Of a stretch of 64,000 nt of DNA, positions 37,477 to 46,785 are shown piece by piece. Origin of the DNA: Sulfitobacter sp. THAF37 (GTDB lineage: Bacteria; Pseudomonadota; Alphaproteobacteria; Rhodobacterales; Rhodobacteraceae); NCBI RefSeq assembly GCF_009363555.1, contig NZ_CP045372.1:1933501-1997500 (forward strand). The letters run 5' to 3'. The translations under genes and the position numbers were made by a program. How positions within the stretch are numbered: the first letter of the stretch is position 1; the number at the start of each line of letters is the position of its first letter. The notes beneath the pieces were generated by a model. That model was not told the DNA's origin and did no database searches. It was given only the letters and a program-made list of their open reading frames with translations.

Positions 37477-37971
37477 TCAGGCGCCATAAAGGGCACCGAG
37501 GATCAGATAGATGGCCAAAGCGGGGCCGAGGGCGAGCCCGAGGGGGAACTTCTTGGTCTGTTCCCAGCTGACCCAGTCGGGGGCCATGCGGCGCAGTGGC
37601 GAATATTTGGCGCCCCGGTGGGCCACCACCGCGGCAAAGAGGACCCCCATGAACAGGGTCAGCATGAAGCGCAGGTCGCCCAGTGCGATGTAGGGGGCCG
37701 CGGCGGCTGCGAATTTCGCGTCGCCCGCGCCAAGCGCCCCGGCGGCGTTCAGGATGATCCCGATCGCCAGCACGATGCCCAGTGCCGCAAGCCGCCAGAG
37801 GTAGGCGTCGAAGGGCATCAGGAAGATACCGAGCACGACAAAGATCAGCGCCAGCAGGACCACGGCCTTGTTGGTGATCTTCATCAGCGCCATGTCGGTG
37901 TAGGCGACATAGAGGCAGATCGGCAGAACGAAGGGCAGGAACCACAGGGCGGTTGTGGCGGTGATCGCCAC
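37477..37971 (-). CDS. tadV: Prepilin peptidase TadV/CpaA (A24 family)
   Basis: The 164-residue polytopic protein is of the short A24 peptidase type without the methyltransferase domain, as in TadV/CpaA. The two catalytic aspartates are Asp26 (YVAYTDMALMKI) and Asp84 (GAGDAKFAAA). It cleaves the Flp prepilin leader at the inner membrane. The start is a GTG at 37971, four bases beyond the stop of the upstream TPR gene, so the genes are probably coupled. Confidence 0.9.
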   Translation of the reverse strand: MAITATTALWFLPFVLPICLYVAYTDMALMKITNKAVVLLALIFVVLGIFLMPFDAYLWRLAALGIVLAIGIILNAAGALGAGDAKFAAAAAPYIALGDLRFMLTLFMGVLFAAVVAHRGAKYSPLRRMAPDWVSWEQTKKFPLGLALGPALAIYLILGALYGA

Positions 37972-37975
37972 GAAA

Positions 37976-38824
37976 CTAGCCTTCGAGCGCGCGCAGCGAC
38001 CGCACGGCGGCCTCGAAATGCTGCGGGTGGGTGTCGATGGCCTCTTGCAGCAGGCCCTTGCCGATCTCCACGTCGCCTTTCTTGATCGCGGACAGCGCCA
38101 TGGTGTGCAGAAGCTGTGCCCGCTCCGTCTGATCCATCGGAACCACCGGGAGCGTGTAGTCGCGCTGGGCGGCGCGGGCCAGGATCAGGTTGTTCTTGGC
38201 GGTAAAGAGGGTGGTGTCCTGGCGGATGGATTCCGTGAACAGGCGTTCCGCCTCGACGTAGTCGCCGCGGGTCAGCTTGGAATAGCCCCAGTTGTTCATC
38301 ACCGCACCCGGTGTGGTGGTCAGGCCCACCGCGATCTCGTAAAAGCTGTCGGCCTTCTTCCATTCCTGCTTGCTGTCGGCGACCAGCGCCTCCAGCCGGT
38401 ACCGCTTGAAGGTCTCGTGGGTCGGCGGCACTGCGTTCAGGACGGTTTCGGCCTTGGCCCAGTCGCCGGCGCGGATCAGCGCATCGGCGTATTCGACGCT
38501 GTCGTCGTTGGTGGCGTCCTTCATCCTGGTCACTTTGGCCCAGGCCGCCGCACCTTCGGTCACGCGCTTGGCGCGGATCAGCGAGGAGGCCAGCCCGCGC
38601 TGGTGGCTGATGTTGTCGGGCTTCTCCGCGGCCGAGCGGGCAAAGTATGTCACCGCTTCGTTCGGGTCCGCGACGGTCAACATCACGTCGGACAGGTTGG
38701 ATTCGTCCACCACGTTGACGTCCTTGAAGGCCCGTTCAACGGTGGCGTTTGCATCTTTCTCACCGCAGCCTGCAACAGCGGTAACGCCTGCAATGCAGAC
38801 GGCCAAAAGAATAGGGTGGCGCAT
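37976..38824 (-). CDS. TPR-repeat lipoprotein of the Tad locus
   Basis: The 282-residue product has a lipoprotein signal (MRHPILLAVCIAGVTAVAGC, acylated Cys20) and several degenerate TPR units over residues 50-280, for example NWGYSKLTRGDYVEAERLFTESIRQD. It resembles a second TadD-like assembly lipoprotein. TadD-type proteins help to assemble or localise the secretin. It lies 39 bases downstream of the first tadD-like gene and just upstream of tadV on the same strand. Confidence 0.82.
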   Translation of the reverse strand: MRHPILLAVCIAGVTAVAGCGEKDANATVERAFKDVNVVDESNLSDVMLTVADPNEAVTYFARSAAEKPDNISHQRGLASSLIRAKRVTEGAAAWAKVTRMKDATNDDSVEYADALIRAGDWAKAETVLNAVPPTHETFKRYRLEALVADSKQEWKKADSFYEIAVGLTTTPGAVMNNWGYSKLTRGDYVEAERLFTESIRQDTTLFTAKNNLILARAAQRDYTLPVVPMDQTERAQLLHTMALSAIKKGDVEIGKGLLQEAIDTHPQHFEAAVRSLRALEG

Positions 38825-38863
38825 GTTTGCGTCCTTTTCTGCTCTACCTCGATGCCGGTATCG

Positions 38864-39445
38864 TCAGAGGGGGGCCGTGATCAGAAAGTCACCGCCACCC
38901 CGGCGCACCAGCTTATAATCGTTGTCGTCAAGCACAACGTTATCAGAGTTTTGCGATTTTGCGAGTGCCAAGCGAAGATTGTCGCGGATTGCGTCACTTT
39001 GGCCATTGTCCAGCGCAAACGCCTTTTTGAAGATCTGCTCGGCCTCGACGGTTTTGCCGCGTTCCATCAGGACCACGCCCAGGTTGTTCCAGACCTCGGG
39101 CTGGGTGCCGTCGTCCTTGACCGCCCGGCGCAGCAGGTCTTCCGCCTGGCCGAGCCGCCCCAGCCCCAGATTGGCCGACCCGAGACCCGACAGCACCTCG
39201 GCATCGAGACCGTGATCGAGTGCCGCGCGGTTGAAGGACTTGATCGCCAGTTCGTATTGCCCCGCGGCGATCAGGCGGTGGCCGACTTCGATCCCGTCGA
39301 CAGCCTCGGCCCGCTGGTCGACGCCGGGGGCATAGACGCGGTCGGGTTTGGACGCGGAAAAGCCGCCCGGTGAACAGGCGGCCAGTCCGATCATGGTCGT
39401 CAGGGCGAGAGCGCGGCAAGGACCGCGTCCGCATCTTGATGTCAT
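38864..39445 (-). CDS. tadD: TPR-repeat pilus assembly lipoprotein TadD
   Basis: The 193-residue protein has a signal ending in LAAC (Cys24) and TPR units with the pattern AIKSFNRAALDHGLDAEVLSGLG and AEDLLRRAVKDDGTQPEVWNNLG. The order tadA-tadB-tadC-tadD supports TadD. It is expected in the outer or inner membrane periplasmic face, supporting secretin multimerisation. The ATG at 39445 overlaps the tadC stop (TAATG), giving coupled translation. Confidence 0.88.
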   Translation of the reverse strand: MTSRCGRGPCRALALTTMIGLAACSPGGFSASKPDRVYAPGVDQRAEAVDGIEVGHRLIAAGQYELAIKSFNRAALDHGLDAEVLSGLGSANLGLGRLGQAEDLLRRAVKDDGTQPEVWNNLGVVLMERGKTVEAEQIFKKAFALDNGQSDAIRDNLRLALAKSQNSDNVVLDDNDYKLVRRGGGDFLITAPL

Positions 39446-40431
39446 TATTCCGCCAGTCCGCCCATTTTGCCGAGTTGCGTGATGCCGTGCACCGAGGGAC
39501 CCACGAGGATGATCAGCAGCGGCGGCACCGTGAGCATCATTGTGGCAAGGGTCATCTTGGTTGGCAACTTGTTTGCGGCTTCCTCGGCGCGCATCACGCG
39601 TTTGTCCCGCATCTCGCCGGCGTAGACCCGCAGCGCGTCAGAGATCGACGTCCCGAAGGCGGCGGACTGGACCAGAACGGTCACGAAAGACGACACGTCC
39701 TGCACGCCGCAGCGTTCGCCCATATCGTTGAGAACGGTGATCTTGTCCTTGCCCGCCTTCATCTCGTAGGCGACGATCTGGAATTCTTCGGACAACGCCC
39801 GATAGGACGCGCGCAGTTCGGCGCTGACGCGGACGATGCACTGGTCCAGCGACTGGCCCGCCTCGACACAGACCAGCATCATATCCAGCGCATCGGGGAA
39901 GCCGCGGGTGATCTCCTCCTTGCGGGCCTCTACCCGGCGCGTGACCCAGTATTTCGGCAGGAAGTATCCGACCGCCCCCGGCAACAGGGTGTAGATCATT
40001 GTTTTCTGCGTGCTCATGCCTTCGCCGCCACCCAAAACGCCGGTGTAGAAGATGCCCGCCGCCATGCCGATCAGGCCCAGCGCCATCTGCGCAAAGTAGA
40101 AGATGCGCACCGCGTCGCGCGATTGATACCCCGCCTGGCGCAGCATGAGTTGTTTGGCGGACAGTTCCGCGACATCCTCGGGTTCGAGAAACTTGGCAAA
40201 CTTCTGCAACTGGGCGTTCTGGTCGGCCTGGCGCAGCTTGGCGCCCTGTGCCGCCTTGCCGGGGTTTGCCGCGGTGCGCTTGAGCTTGGTCAGCGGGTCC
40301 TCGGGCTGGCGCATGTACATGATGGCGGCGGTTGCCACCATGACAAAGCCCAGGACGCCGACGATGATGATCAATCCCATCGGGCCGAGGATCCGGGTGA
40401 TCTGGTCGTTGATCTGCAGAAGGATATCCAT
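39445..40431 (-). CDS. tadC: Tad pilus inner-membrane platform protein TadC
   Basis: The 328-residue protein has type II secretion system F architecture: an N-terminal membrane segment (IIIVGVLGFVMVATAAIM), a cytoplasmic helical domain, then two further spans near 115-155 and a C-terminal span (TLATMMLTVPPLLIILVGPSV). The central FPDALDMMLVCVEAGQSLDQC block is typical of TadC. With TadB it forms the platform on which the ATPase acts. It starts nine bases after the tadB stop. Confidence 0.92.
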   Translation of the reverse strand: MDILLQINDQITRILGPMGLIIIVGVLGFVMVATAAIMYMRQPEDPLTKLKRTAANPGKAAQGAKLRQADQNAQLQKFAKFLEPEDVAELSAKQLMLRQAGYQSRDAVRIFYFAQMALGLIGMAAGIFYTGVLGGGEGMSTQKTMIYTLLPGAVGYFLPKYWVTRRVEARKEEITRGFPDALDMMLVCVEAGQSLDQCIVRVSAELRASYRALSEEFQIVAYEMKAGKDKITVLNDMGERCGVQDVSSFVTVLVQSAAFGTSISDALRVYAGEMRDKRVMRAEEAANKLPTKMTLATMMLTVPPLLIILVGPSVHGITQLGKMGGLAE

Positions 40432-40440
40432 GTCCGGTCC

Positions 40441-41403
40441 CTAAACTTTGATGTCGGTGAGAATGCGCATCACAAAGAGGTTCATCGCAAGGAAGATACC
40501 CACGAGGAAACAGGCAGGGATGAACAGGGCGTGGTCGCGCACTTCGTCGTAGTAATGCGGGTCCGAGACGTTGATCACGATCAGCGCGAGGATCGGGAAG
40601 GCGGACAGGAACTTGCCCGACCATTTCGCCTCGGCCGTGATCGCCTTCACGCGGCGGAACAGGCGGAAGCGGGCGCGGATCACCTTGGCCAGACCTGCAA
40701 GGATCTCGGCCAGGTTGCCACCCGATTGCTGCTGGATCGTCACGGCCACGGCGAGAAAGCGCAAATCCTGCATGTCCAGACGTTCGGCCATGTCCTTGAG
40801 CGCCTCGCCCACATCGCGGCCATAGGCGGATTCATCCGCGATCACGCCGAATTCCGAGGCGAGCGGATCCTGAATTTCCTTGGAGACGATCGAGATGGCG
40901 TTGGAGAACGGGTGCCCCACCCGCAAGGACCGCACCATCAGTTCCACCGCATCGGGAAGCTGCTCTTCGATCATGCCCATGCGTTTGTTCGCCTTGGACG
41001 AAATCCAGAAGTAGACACCGCCGACGCCGATCCCGACCGACAAAAGCGCACGCACCGGCGCGTCGGTTTCGGTGCCGACAGTCAGCGCCATGAAGGCGGC
41101 GGCAGACACGCCGCCCATGATCATCAGCAGCTGCTGGGGGGTAAAGGCGATGGCGGCCTTCTGCGCCTTGGTCGACAGCAGCGAATACAGCGGGATGGAC
41201 TTGGCATCCATGTGCTGCTGCATTTCCTTGCGCAGCTTGTCGAGCACCTCTTCGCGGCGCGTGCCTTTTTCCAGCATTTCGAGCCGCCGGTTCACCCGGC
41301 TGTTCAGGCTGATGGACTTGCCAAAAGCCACGAGGTAGAGGCCCTCGACCAGCACCAGCACGCCGATGAAGATCAGGCCGTAGATAATCGGTTCGGCACT
41401 CAT
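40441..41403 (-). CDS. tadB: Tad pilus inner-membrane platform protein TadB
   Basis: The 320-residue protein also belongs to the T2SF family. It has a membrane segment at the N terminus (IIYGLIFIGVLVLVEGLYLV), two spans around residues 85-130 and two at the C terminus. The EEQLPDAVELMVRSLRVGHPFSNAI and QQSGGNLAEILAGLAKVI segments are family signatures. The start at 41403 is chosen because upstream in-frame translation is not protein-like. It lies between tadA (44 bases) and tadC. Confidence 0.92.
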   Translation of the reverse strand: MSAEPIIYGLIFIGVLVLVEGLYLVAFGKSISLNSRVNRRLEMLEKGTRREEVLDKLRKEMQQHMDAKSIPLYSLLSTKAQKAAIAFTPQQLLMIMGGVSAAAFMALTVGTETDAPVRALLSVGIGVGGVYFWISSKANKRMGMIEEQLPDAVELMVRSLRVGHPFSNAISIVSKEIQDPLASEFGVIADESAYGRDVGEALKDMAERLDMQDLRFLAVAVTIQQQSGGNLAEILAGLAKVIRARFRLFRRVKAITAEAKWSGKFLSAFPILALIVINVSDPHYYDEVRDHALFIPACFLVGIFLAMNLFVMRILTDIKV

Positions 41404-41447
41404 TGCAGGGGTTCCTTGATAGGCTGACGCATCTGTTCTGGCACGGC

Positions 41448-42881
41448 CTATTGGGCCGCGATGGGTTCGTAGATGGAGGACGGCAGGTCGTAGCCCCACA
41501 TGCGAAACCGTTCCGCATAGTGGCTGCGCACGCCCGTCGCCGTGAAGTGACCGATGATCTTGTTGTCGGGGGTCAGGCCGACACGCTGGTAGCGAAAGAT
41601 CTCCTGCATCGAGATCACGTCGCCTTCCATGCCGGTGATTTCGGTAATGGATGTCATGCGGCGCGAACCGTCCTGCAGACGGCTGGCCTGCACGATCAGA
41701 TTCACGGCTGACGAGATCTGCGAGCGCACCGCCTTGAGCGGCATTTCGATCCCGGCCATGGCGATCATGTTCTCCAGACGAGAGACGCCGTCGCGGGCGG
41801 AGTTGGCGTGGATCGTGGTCATCGACCCGTCGTGGCCGGTGTTCATGGCCTGCAACATGTCGATCACTTCCTCGCCGCGGGTTTCACCCACGATGATGCG
41901 GTCGGGGCGCATCCGCAGGGCGTTTTTCAGACAGTCGCGGGGGGAAACCTCGCCCTTTCCTTCGACGTTGGCGGGGCGGCTTTCCATCCGGCCCACATGG
42001 GTCTGCTGCAACTGAAGCTCCGCCGTATCCTCGATCGTCAGGATACGTTCGGCGTTGTCGATGAAGGACGACAGGGCATTGAGCGTGGTGGTCTTACCCG
42101 ACCCTGTACCGCCCGACACGATGATGTTGAGCCGCGTCGCGACGGCGGCCTGAAGATAGGCGGCCATTTCCTCGGTAAAGGCGCCAAAGTTCACCAGGTC
42201 GTCGATCCCAAGCTTGTCCTTCTTGAATTTCCGGATGGAAACAAGGCTGCCGTCCACCGCAACCGGTGGGACCATCGCGTTGAAACGTGAACCATCCTGC
42301 AGACGGGCATCCACATAAGGGTTGGATTCATCGACCCGGCGGCCCACCGCGCTTACGATCTTGTCGATGATGCGCAGCAGGTGCTTTTCATCCTTGAAGG
42401 TGATGTCGGTGAGCTGCAGCCGACCGTCGCGTTCCACGAATATCTGTTGCGGTCCGTTCACCAGAATATCGTTGACCGTATCGTCCTTGAGCAGGGTTTC
42501 CAGCGGACCAAGGCCCGTCACCTCGTCGAACAGCTCCGAATTCAGTGTTATCCGGTCTTCGCGGTTCAAAACGATGCTCTTCTCGGCCAGAATTTCCGCG
42601 GAAATCGCGTTGATCTCCTGGCGCAGGTCCGCTTCGCTGGCATGTTCCAGTGCCGCAAGGTTCAGGTTGTCCAGCAGGGCCCGGTGCAGCTCCAGCTTGA
42701 TTTCGCCCATCCGCTGCTTGCGTTTCACATCCTTGTCGACGGGGGCGGCCGCAGCGGGTTGGCTGGCCTTGCGCACAACAGTCTTGGCCGGCTGCGCCGA
42801 GGGCGGCGGTGCCAGATCGACAACCGCGGCCGCCTTGCGGGCCGGTGCGGCGTCAGACGTCTTCTTGTATTTGGAAAACAT
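41448..42881 (-). CDS. tadA: Tad pilus secretion ATPase TadA/CpaF
   Basis: The 477-residue ATPase of the VirB11/GspE superfamily has Walker [12 protein letters not shown] near residue 225, Walker B ([14 protein letters not shown]), the Asp box and the histidine box region ([13 protein letters not shown]). The first 60 residues are a Lys/Ala/Pro-rich tail of low complexity. The enzyme powers both pilus extension and, in some bacteria, retraction. Gene order cpaE-tadA-tadB-tadC-tadD is canonical. Confidence 0.95.
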   Translation of the reverse strand: MFSKYKKTSDAAPARKAAAVVDLAPPPSAQPAKTVVRKASQPAAAAPVDKDVKRKQRMGEIKLELHRALLDNLNLAALEHASEADLRQEINAISAEILAEKSIVLNREDRITLNSELFDEVTGLGPLETLLKDDTVNDILVNGPQQIFVERDGRLQLTDITFKDEKHLLRIIDKIVSAVGRRVDESNPYVDARLQDGSRFNAMVPPVAVDGSLVSIRKFKKDKLGIDDLVNFGAFTEEMAAYLQAAVATRLNIIVSGGTGSGKTTTLNALSSFIDNAERILTIEDTAELQLQQTHVGRMESRPANVEGKGEVSPRDCLKNALRMRPDRIIVGETRGEEVIDMLQAMNTGHDGSMTTIHANSARDGVSRLENMIAMAGIEMPLKAVRSQISSAVNLIVQASRLQDGSRRMTSITEITGMEGDVISMQEIFRYQRVGLTPDNKIIGHFTATGVRSHYAERFRMWGYDLPSSIYEPIAAQ

Positions 42882-42904
42882 GTGTGTGCTCTTTCGGTTC
42901 AGGA

Positions 42905-44146
42905 TCAGGCGGCTTCGGCCTGGTCGCCCTTGAGGTCGTGGATGGACGCCGCAAGCTTGGCGATTTCACGGCGCAATGGGCTTTTCGGCGCGGCATTGGC
43001 CAGCGGCATCCCGTGGTCGTTGGCCTGGGTGATCGGCTTGCCCCCGTCGGGCAGTTGCACGTCGATGGAGATGCTCAGCGATTCCGCCATGCGCTTGACC
43101 CGGCTCTTGGCGTTCAGGTCGGTGAACTTTGGCCCCCGGTTCAGCACGTAGCGCAGTTTTTCCAACGGCAGGTCTTCCGACTGAAGCGCGCGTTTGAACC
43201 GCAGGGTATTCTGCGCCGACCGCATGTCGAGCTCCAGCATGGCGAAATAGACATGCGACTGGTTCAGCACCGTTTCGGACCACTGCACGAGGGTCGACGG
43301 CATGTCGATCACCACATAATCGAACTGGCTGCGGGCGATCTGAAGCACCCGGTCGATGTCGTCGGAACCGAGCAGGTCCAGCGGCAGCATGTCGGTCGGC
43401 GCGGTCAGCACGTGCAGTCTGTCCTCGTAGGTCAGCATCGCCTGGCCGAAGATCTCCTCGTCCATGCTTTCGGTGTCCGACAGCATCTCGTAGACGGCTT
43501 CTCGGCGCGGCAGGTCGAGGAAGGTCGCGACCGATCCGTACTGAAAATCCAGATCCAGAAGACAGACCGACGGCGGCGCTTTCTTGTCCGCGGTGGCAAG
43601 CTCCCACGCGAGGTTCACAGCCATGGTGGTGCTGCCGGTGCCCCCGGCCAGACCGTGCACCACGATGACGGCACCGTTCTTGTTTGCGCCTGCGCGCAGG
43701 CTCGGCCCGCTGGTTTCAGATGGCGCGGCCTGGGGCTGGCCCGTTTCACGGACCTTGGCAATGGCCTGGGCAAGCTCACCTTCGGGCAGGGGGTAGGGTA
43801 CGAATTCGTCCGCCCCCTGGCGCAACAGGGAATGCAGCGCCGCGGGGGTCACGTCTTCGGCAATCAGGATCACGCGCACGTCATGCGCCTTGGCCTGAGT
43901 GATGATCTCGGACATCAGGGTCAGGTTGTCTTCGTCATCCTGATCTATCGCAAGGGCAATGAACTCCATCGCCGACGCCTCTGGTTGGCTGAAAAAGGCA
44001 AGTGCCTCGGAAAACCCGAGATCGCCCCAGCTCTCGCCCATGGTGTCTTCCATGTCCTCGATCAGCAGATCGAAGTTCTGCACGTCACGGCTGACGGTAC
44101 AGGCGACGATCTGTGCGGCTTCCGGTTGCGGCATTACACTACTCAT
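42905..44146 (-). CDS. cpaE: Pilus localisation ATPase-like protein CpaE/TadZ
   Basis: The 413-residue protein has an N-terminal receiver-like domain (about 10-140) and a ParA/MinD-like domain. The P-loop at 165-174 reads GLAGGTGSTT, so both the signature and the catalytic lysines of the usual KGGxGKT are replaced. The downstream LLDLDFQYGSVATFLDLP is the MinD-like Walker A' block. CpaE/TadZ proteins mark the pole or other site of pilus assembly. It is upstream of tadA; an OmpA-like gene and a terminator lie further upstream. Confidence 0.9.
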   Translation of the reverse strand: MSSVMPQPEAAQIVACTVSRDVQNFDLLIEDMEDTMGESWGDLGFSEALAFFSQPEASAMEFIALAIDQDDEDNLTLMSEIITQAKAHDVRVILIAEDVTPAALHSLLRQGADEFVPYPLPEGELAQAIAKVRETGQPQAAPSETSGPSLRAGANKNGAVIVVHGLAGGTGSTTMAVNLAWELATADKKAPPSVCLLDLDFQYGSVATFLDLPRREAVYEMLSDTESMDEEIFGQAMLTYEDRLHVLTAPTDMLPLDLLGSDDIDRVLQIARSQFDYVVIDMPSTLVQWSETVLNQSHVYFAMLELDMRSAQNTLRFKRALQSEDLPLEKLRYVLNRGPKFTDLNAKSRVKRMAESLSISIDVQLPDGGKPITQANDHGMPLANAAPKSPLRREIAKLAASIHDLKGDQAEAA

Positions 44147-44400
44147 GACCTTGTTCCTCTATTTGCCAGGGCCAGGCCGGCTGAGCTGCTGCTTGCGTTC
44201 TGGTGCAGCTTCGCGTCGCGCGGTCACCCATGTCCGGCATACTGCGCAGACACATTTGTCGTATGAGGAGAATATCACCCCGAACTTGGGCGAGATTGGG
44301 GCCAAAACGGACAGATTGTTGGGTTTGTTGAAACGATCAGGCGCTGACGTGGCGATTGATCAGGCGCGCTCCCACCGGGGCCGGGGGGCATTGCCGGATG
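44147..44400. other. Spacer between the OmpA-like gene terminator and cpaE
   Basis: This is the probable upstream region of the cpaE-tadABCD transcript, because a terminator precedes it. I saw no coding frame or clear promoter elements in the 254 bases. Confidence 0.4.
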
Positions 44401-44425
44401 CGAAAAGGGGGCCGCATGGCCCCCC
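44401..44425 (-). terminator. Terminator after the OmpA-like gene
   Basis: On the minus strand GGGGGCC, loop ATGC and GGCCCCC form a seven-pair stem followed by TTTTCG. It lies ten bases beyond the OmpA-like stop and should separate that gene from cpaE. Confidence 0.82.
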
Positions 44426-44434
44426 GTTCCGGTC

Positions 44435-45094
44435 TTACTGGCCGCCGACCACGGATGTCAGCGTATCACTCAGCTGGCTTGGCGGCACGCCGCTGGCCAC
44501 GTAGTCGCGGTAGATGATCTGGGCGTATTTGCCATCCAGCACGGTGGGGTGGCGTTTCACAAAGCCGCTGACCTCGGTCACGGTGCGGCGGTTCTTGCGT
44601 TCGCGGCCCTGCGTGACGATCAAGGGCTGGGTTTCACCAAAGGAAACAACAGCTTCAAGCCGGCTGCGGCTGATGCCAAGGGTGGAAAGATAGCTGACCA
44701 CGGCATTGGCGCGCCGCAGGCCCAGGGCCTTGTTGTAGCTGTTCGATCCGACCGCGTCGGTATGACCGTAGACGCGGAAGCGGATTTCCGGGAACTGACG
44801 GATCCAGTCGGCCTGCTGACGCAGGATCGCCTGTGCGTTGCCGTCAAGCTGCGCGGAATTGAAGGCGAATGTAACGACCGAGGTCACTTCGCCCGCGAAC
44901 CGGTTCGCCAGATCGAGCGTGTACTGACGCTCGCCGGTCATTACCAGCCGGTTGTTCAGCGTCGCGTTGCCGAAGTAGCCCGTATCGGTCAGCGCGCCGG
45001 ATTCGCGGTAGAACTGTGTATAGACAGGGTCGGTACTGGCACAGCCCAGCAGCGCGGCCAGACCTGCCGAAGCAGTGATAAGCTTGAGTTTCAT
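44435..45094 (-). CDS. OmpA-like lipoprotein of the Tad locus
   Basis: The 219-residue protein has a lipobox ending in LLGC (Cys18) and an OmpA C-like domain at about 75-185 (VVTFAFNSAQLDGNAQAIL, YGHTDAVGSNSYNKALGLRRA). Tad loci often encode such an OmpA-family partner between the secretin and CpaE; its job may be to tie the secretin to peptidoglycan. The start at 45094 has GAGG seven bases upstream. It is 22 bases downstream of cpaC. Confidence 0.85.
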   Translation of the reverse strand: MKLKLITASAGLAALLGCASTDPVYTQFYRESGALTDTGYFGNATLNNRLVMTGERQYTLDLANRFAGEVTSVVTFAFNSAQLDGNAQAILRQQADWIRQFPEIRFRVYGHTDAVGSNSYNKALGLRRANAVVSYLSTLGISRSRLEAVVSFGETQPLIVTQGRERKNRRTVTEVSGFVKRHPTVLDGKYAQIIYRDYVASGVPPSQLSDTLTSVVGGQ

Positions 45095-45116
45095 GGCCAG
45101 CCTCGGTGTCATCTGT

Positions 45117-46553
45117 TCAATCCAGTACATAACCATAGGAGCCGCCGAAGTCCTGTTTGGCAACCTCACCCGCAGCGCCCTTGCGGGGGGTGCGGGTACC
45201 TTCGGCGGTGCGGCCGTAAAGGAACAGGTCCTTTTCGGTCGGCGGTTTGATCCGGTCGGTGGGCAGCGCGAGCGCCTCGCCACGGGTCGGGGTGACGAGA
45301 TGCGCGGTGACGATGATCACCAGTTCCGTCTGGCTGCGCTGATAATCCGCCGAACGGAACAGCGCGCCCAGCACCGGCACGTCGCCGATCCACGGCAATT
45401 GCCTGGAATTGTCGGTGAAATCGTCTGTCAGCAGGCCTGCGATGGCAAAGCTTTCGCCGTCGCGCATTTCAACCGTGCTGGAGGTTTCGCGCCGGGTGAA
45501 GGCGGCGATCGAGATGCCGTTGCCCAGTTCCAGGCTGTTGGTGGGGTCGATGGCCGACACCGCGGCCTTGAGTTCGAGGTTGATGATATCCTTGTCCACC
45601 ACGCGGGGGATAAAGACCAGTTCGACGCCGAAAGGCTTGAATTCGACCGAGATCCGGTTGTCGGTCTGGGCCACCGGAACGGGATATTCGCCACCGGCGA
45701 GGAATTTCGCCTCCTGCCCGGAAAGCGCGACGAGGTTGGGCTCTGCCAGGAACCGCACGACGCCTTTTTCTTCCAATGCTTCCAACAGGATACCGACCTG
45801 GGTCGAACCCGCGTTGAAGCCGAATAGCACAGCGCCCGCGTTCTGGTTGCTGGCCGGGATGTTGCCGCCAAGGGCACCCGTAACGCCGCCCGAGGTATTC
45901 GTGGTGCCGGTCCCGCCGTTGATCCCGGTGCCACCGATGGCGCCGTTCAGCGCCAGCGAAGACCCCAGCGATTTCGACACGTTGCGCTGCATTTCTGCAA
46001 ATCGCACCTTCATCATCACCTGCTGGATGCCACCGACGCTCATCAGATTGGAAACCCGTTCCGGCGCGTAGCGTTCTGCCAGATCAAGCGCGCGTTGCAG
46101 GCGCTGGGTGGAAGAGACGATGCCCGACAACACGATCCCGTCGTTGGCGGTGCGGACCTCGATGTTCTCGCCGGGCATGATCTGCCGCAGGCGTTCCTTG
46201 AACTCCGACACATCCGCAGCGACGCGTACATCGACATTGGTGATCAGCTGGCCACTCGCGTCGAGCAGGGTCAATGTCGTGAGACCGGGGGCCTTGCCAA
46301 GCACGTAGATGGTCCGGTCCGAGAGCGAGGAAATATCCGCGATGCCCGGATTGGCGATGCTGAGCTCTGCGAAGGGGATGTCGCTTTCCACCACGACCGC
46401 CCGGTTCATCGGCACGTCCAGCGCGGCGTTGGTGCCACGTTTGACGACCCGCAGCGTATCGGCCTGTGCCGTCACCGGGGAGAACACTGCAACAGGCGCA
46501 GCGGTCAAGGTCAGGCCCAATAGAGCCGCTTTCAGAAATCTGTCGATTTTCAT
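45117..46553 (-). CDS. cpaC: Tad pilus secretin CpaC/RcpA
   Basis: The 478-residue protein has a signal peptide (ending near VTAQA), an N-terminal pilus-associated N0-like and BON domain region (VVKRGTNAALDVPMNRAVVV, then ITNVDVRVAADVSEFKERL), and a C-terminal secretin beta domain (VGILLEALEEKGVVRFLAEPNLV and SQTELVIIVTAHLV). A Gly/Thr-rich loop lies at about 215-245. It forms the outer-membrane channel. The ATG at 46553 has an AGG ribosome site; an upstream GTG at 46574 is less likely. Confidence 0.93.
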   Translation of the reverse strand: MKIDRFLKAALLGLTLTAAPVAVFSPVTAQADTLRVVKRGTNAALDVPMNRAVVVESDIPFAELSIANPGIADISSLSDRTIYVLGKAPGLTTLTLLDASGQLITNVDVRVAADVSEFKERLRQIMPGENIEVRTANDGIVLSGIVSSTQRLQRALDLAERYAPERVSNLMSVGGIQQVMMKVRFAEMQRNVSKSLGSSLALNGAIGGTGINGGTGTTNTSGGVTGALGGNIPASNQNAGAVLFGFNAGSTQVGILLEALEEKGVVRFLAEPNLVALSGQEAKFLAGGEYPVPVAQTDNRISVEFKPFGVELVFIPRVVDKDIINLELKAAVSAIDPTNSLELGNGISIAAFTRRETSSTVEMRDGESFAIAGLLTDDFTDNSRQLPWIGDVPVLGALFRSADYQRSQTELVIIVTAHLVTPTRGEALALPTDRIKPPTEKDLFLYGRTAEGTRTPRKGAAGEVAKQDFGGSYGYVLD

Positions 46554-46689
46554 GTGACCTGCCTTTTTGATCACGCCTCAAGATAGGGTCTTTTCGCCCG
46601 TCGTTTGAAGCACTCTGCGTCAGTTTCGATTTTTTTGCAAGAATCAAGGTGTTCGGCAGATTTTCTGCTGTGGATAAATGGCAACATAA

Positions 46690-46729
46690 TAAAATGCGAC
46701 CCGGCGCCGCATTACTGGGACGCCGGGTC
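46690..46729 (-). terminator. Hairpin terminator between cpaB and cpaC
   Basis: GACCCGGCG (46698-46706) and CGCCGGGTC (46721-46729) form a nine-pair stem. On the minus strand the stem is followed by GCATTTTATT. It should reduce read-through from cpaB into cpaC. Confidence 0.6.
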
Positions 46730-46785
46730 AAGCGATTGTGTGTCAATGATTTAGACGTCTGGGATCCTGGCGTCTGCCAAAGCAA

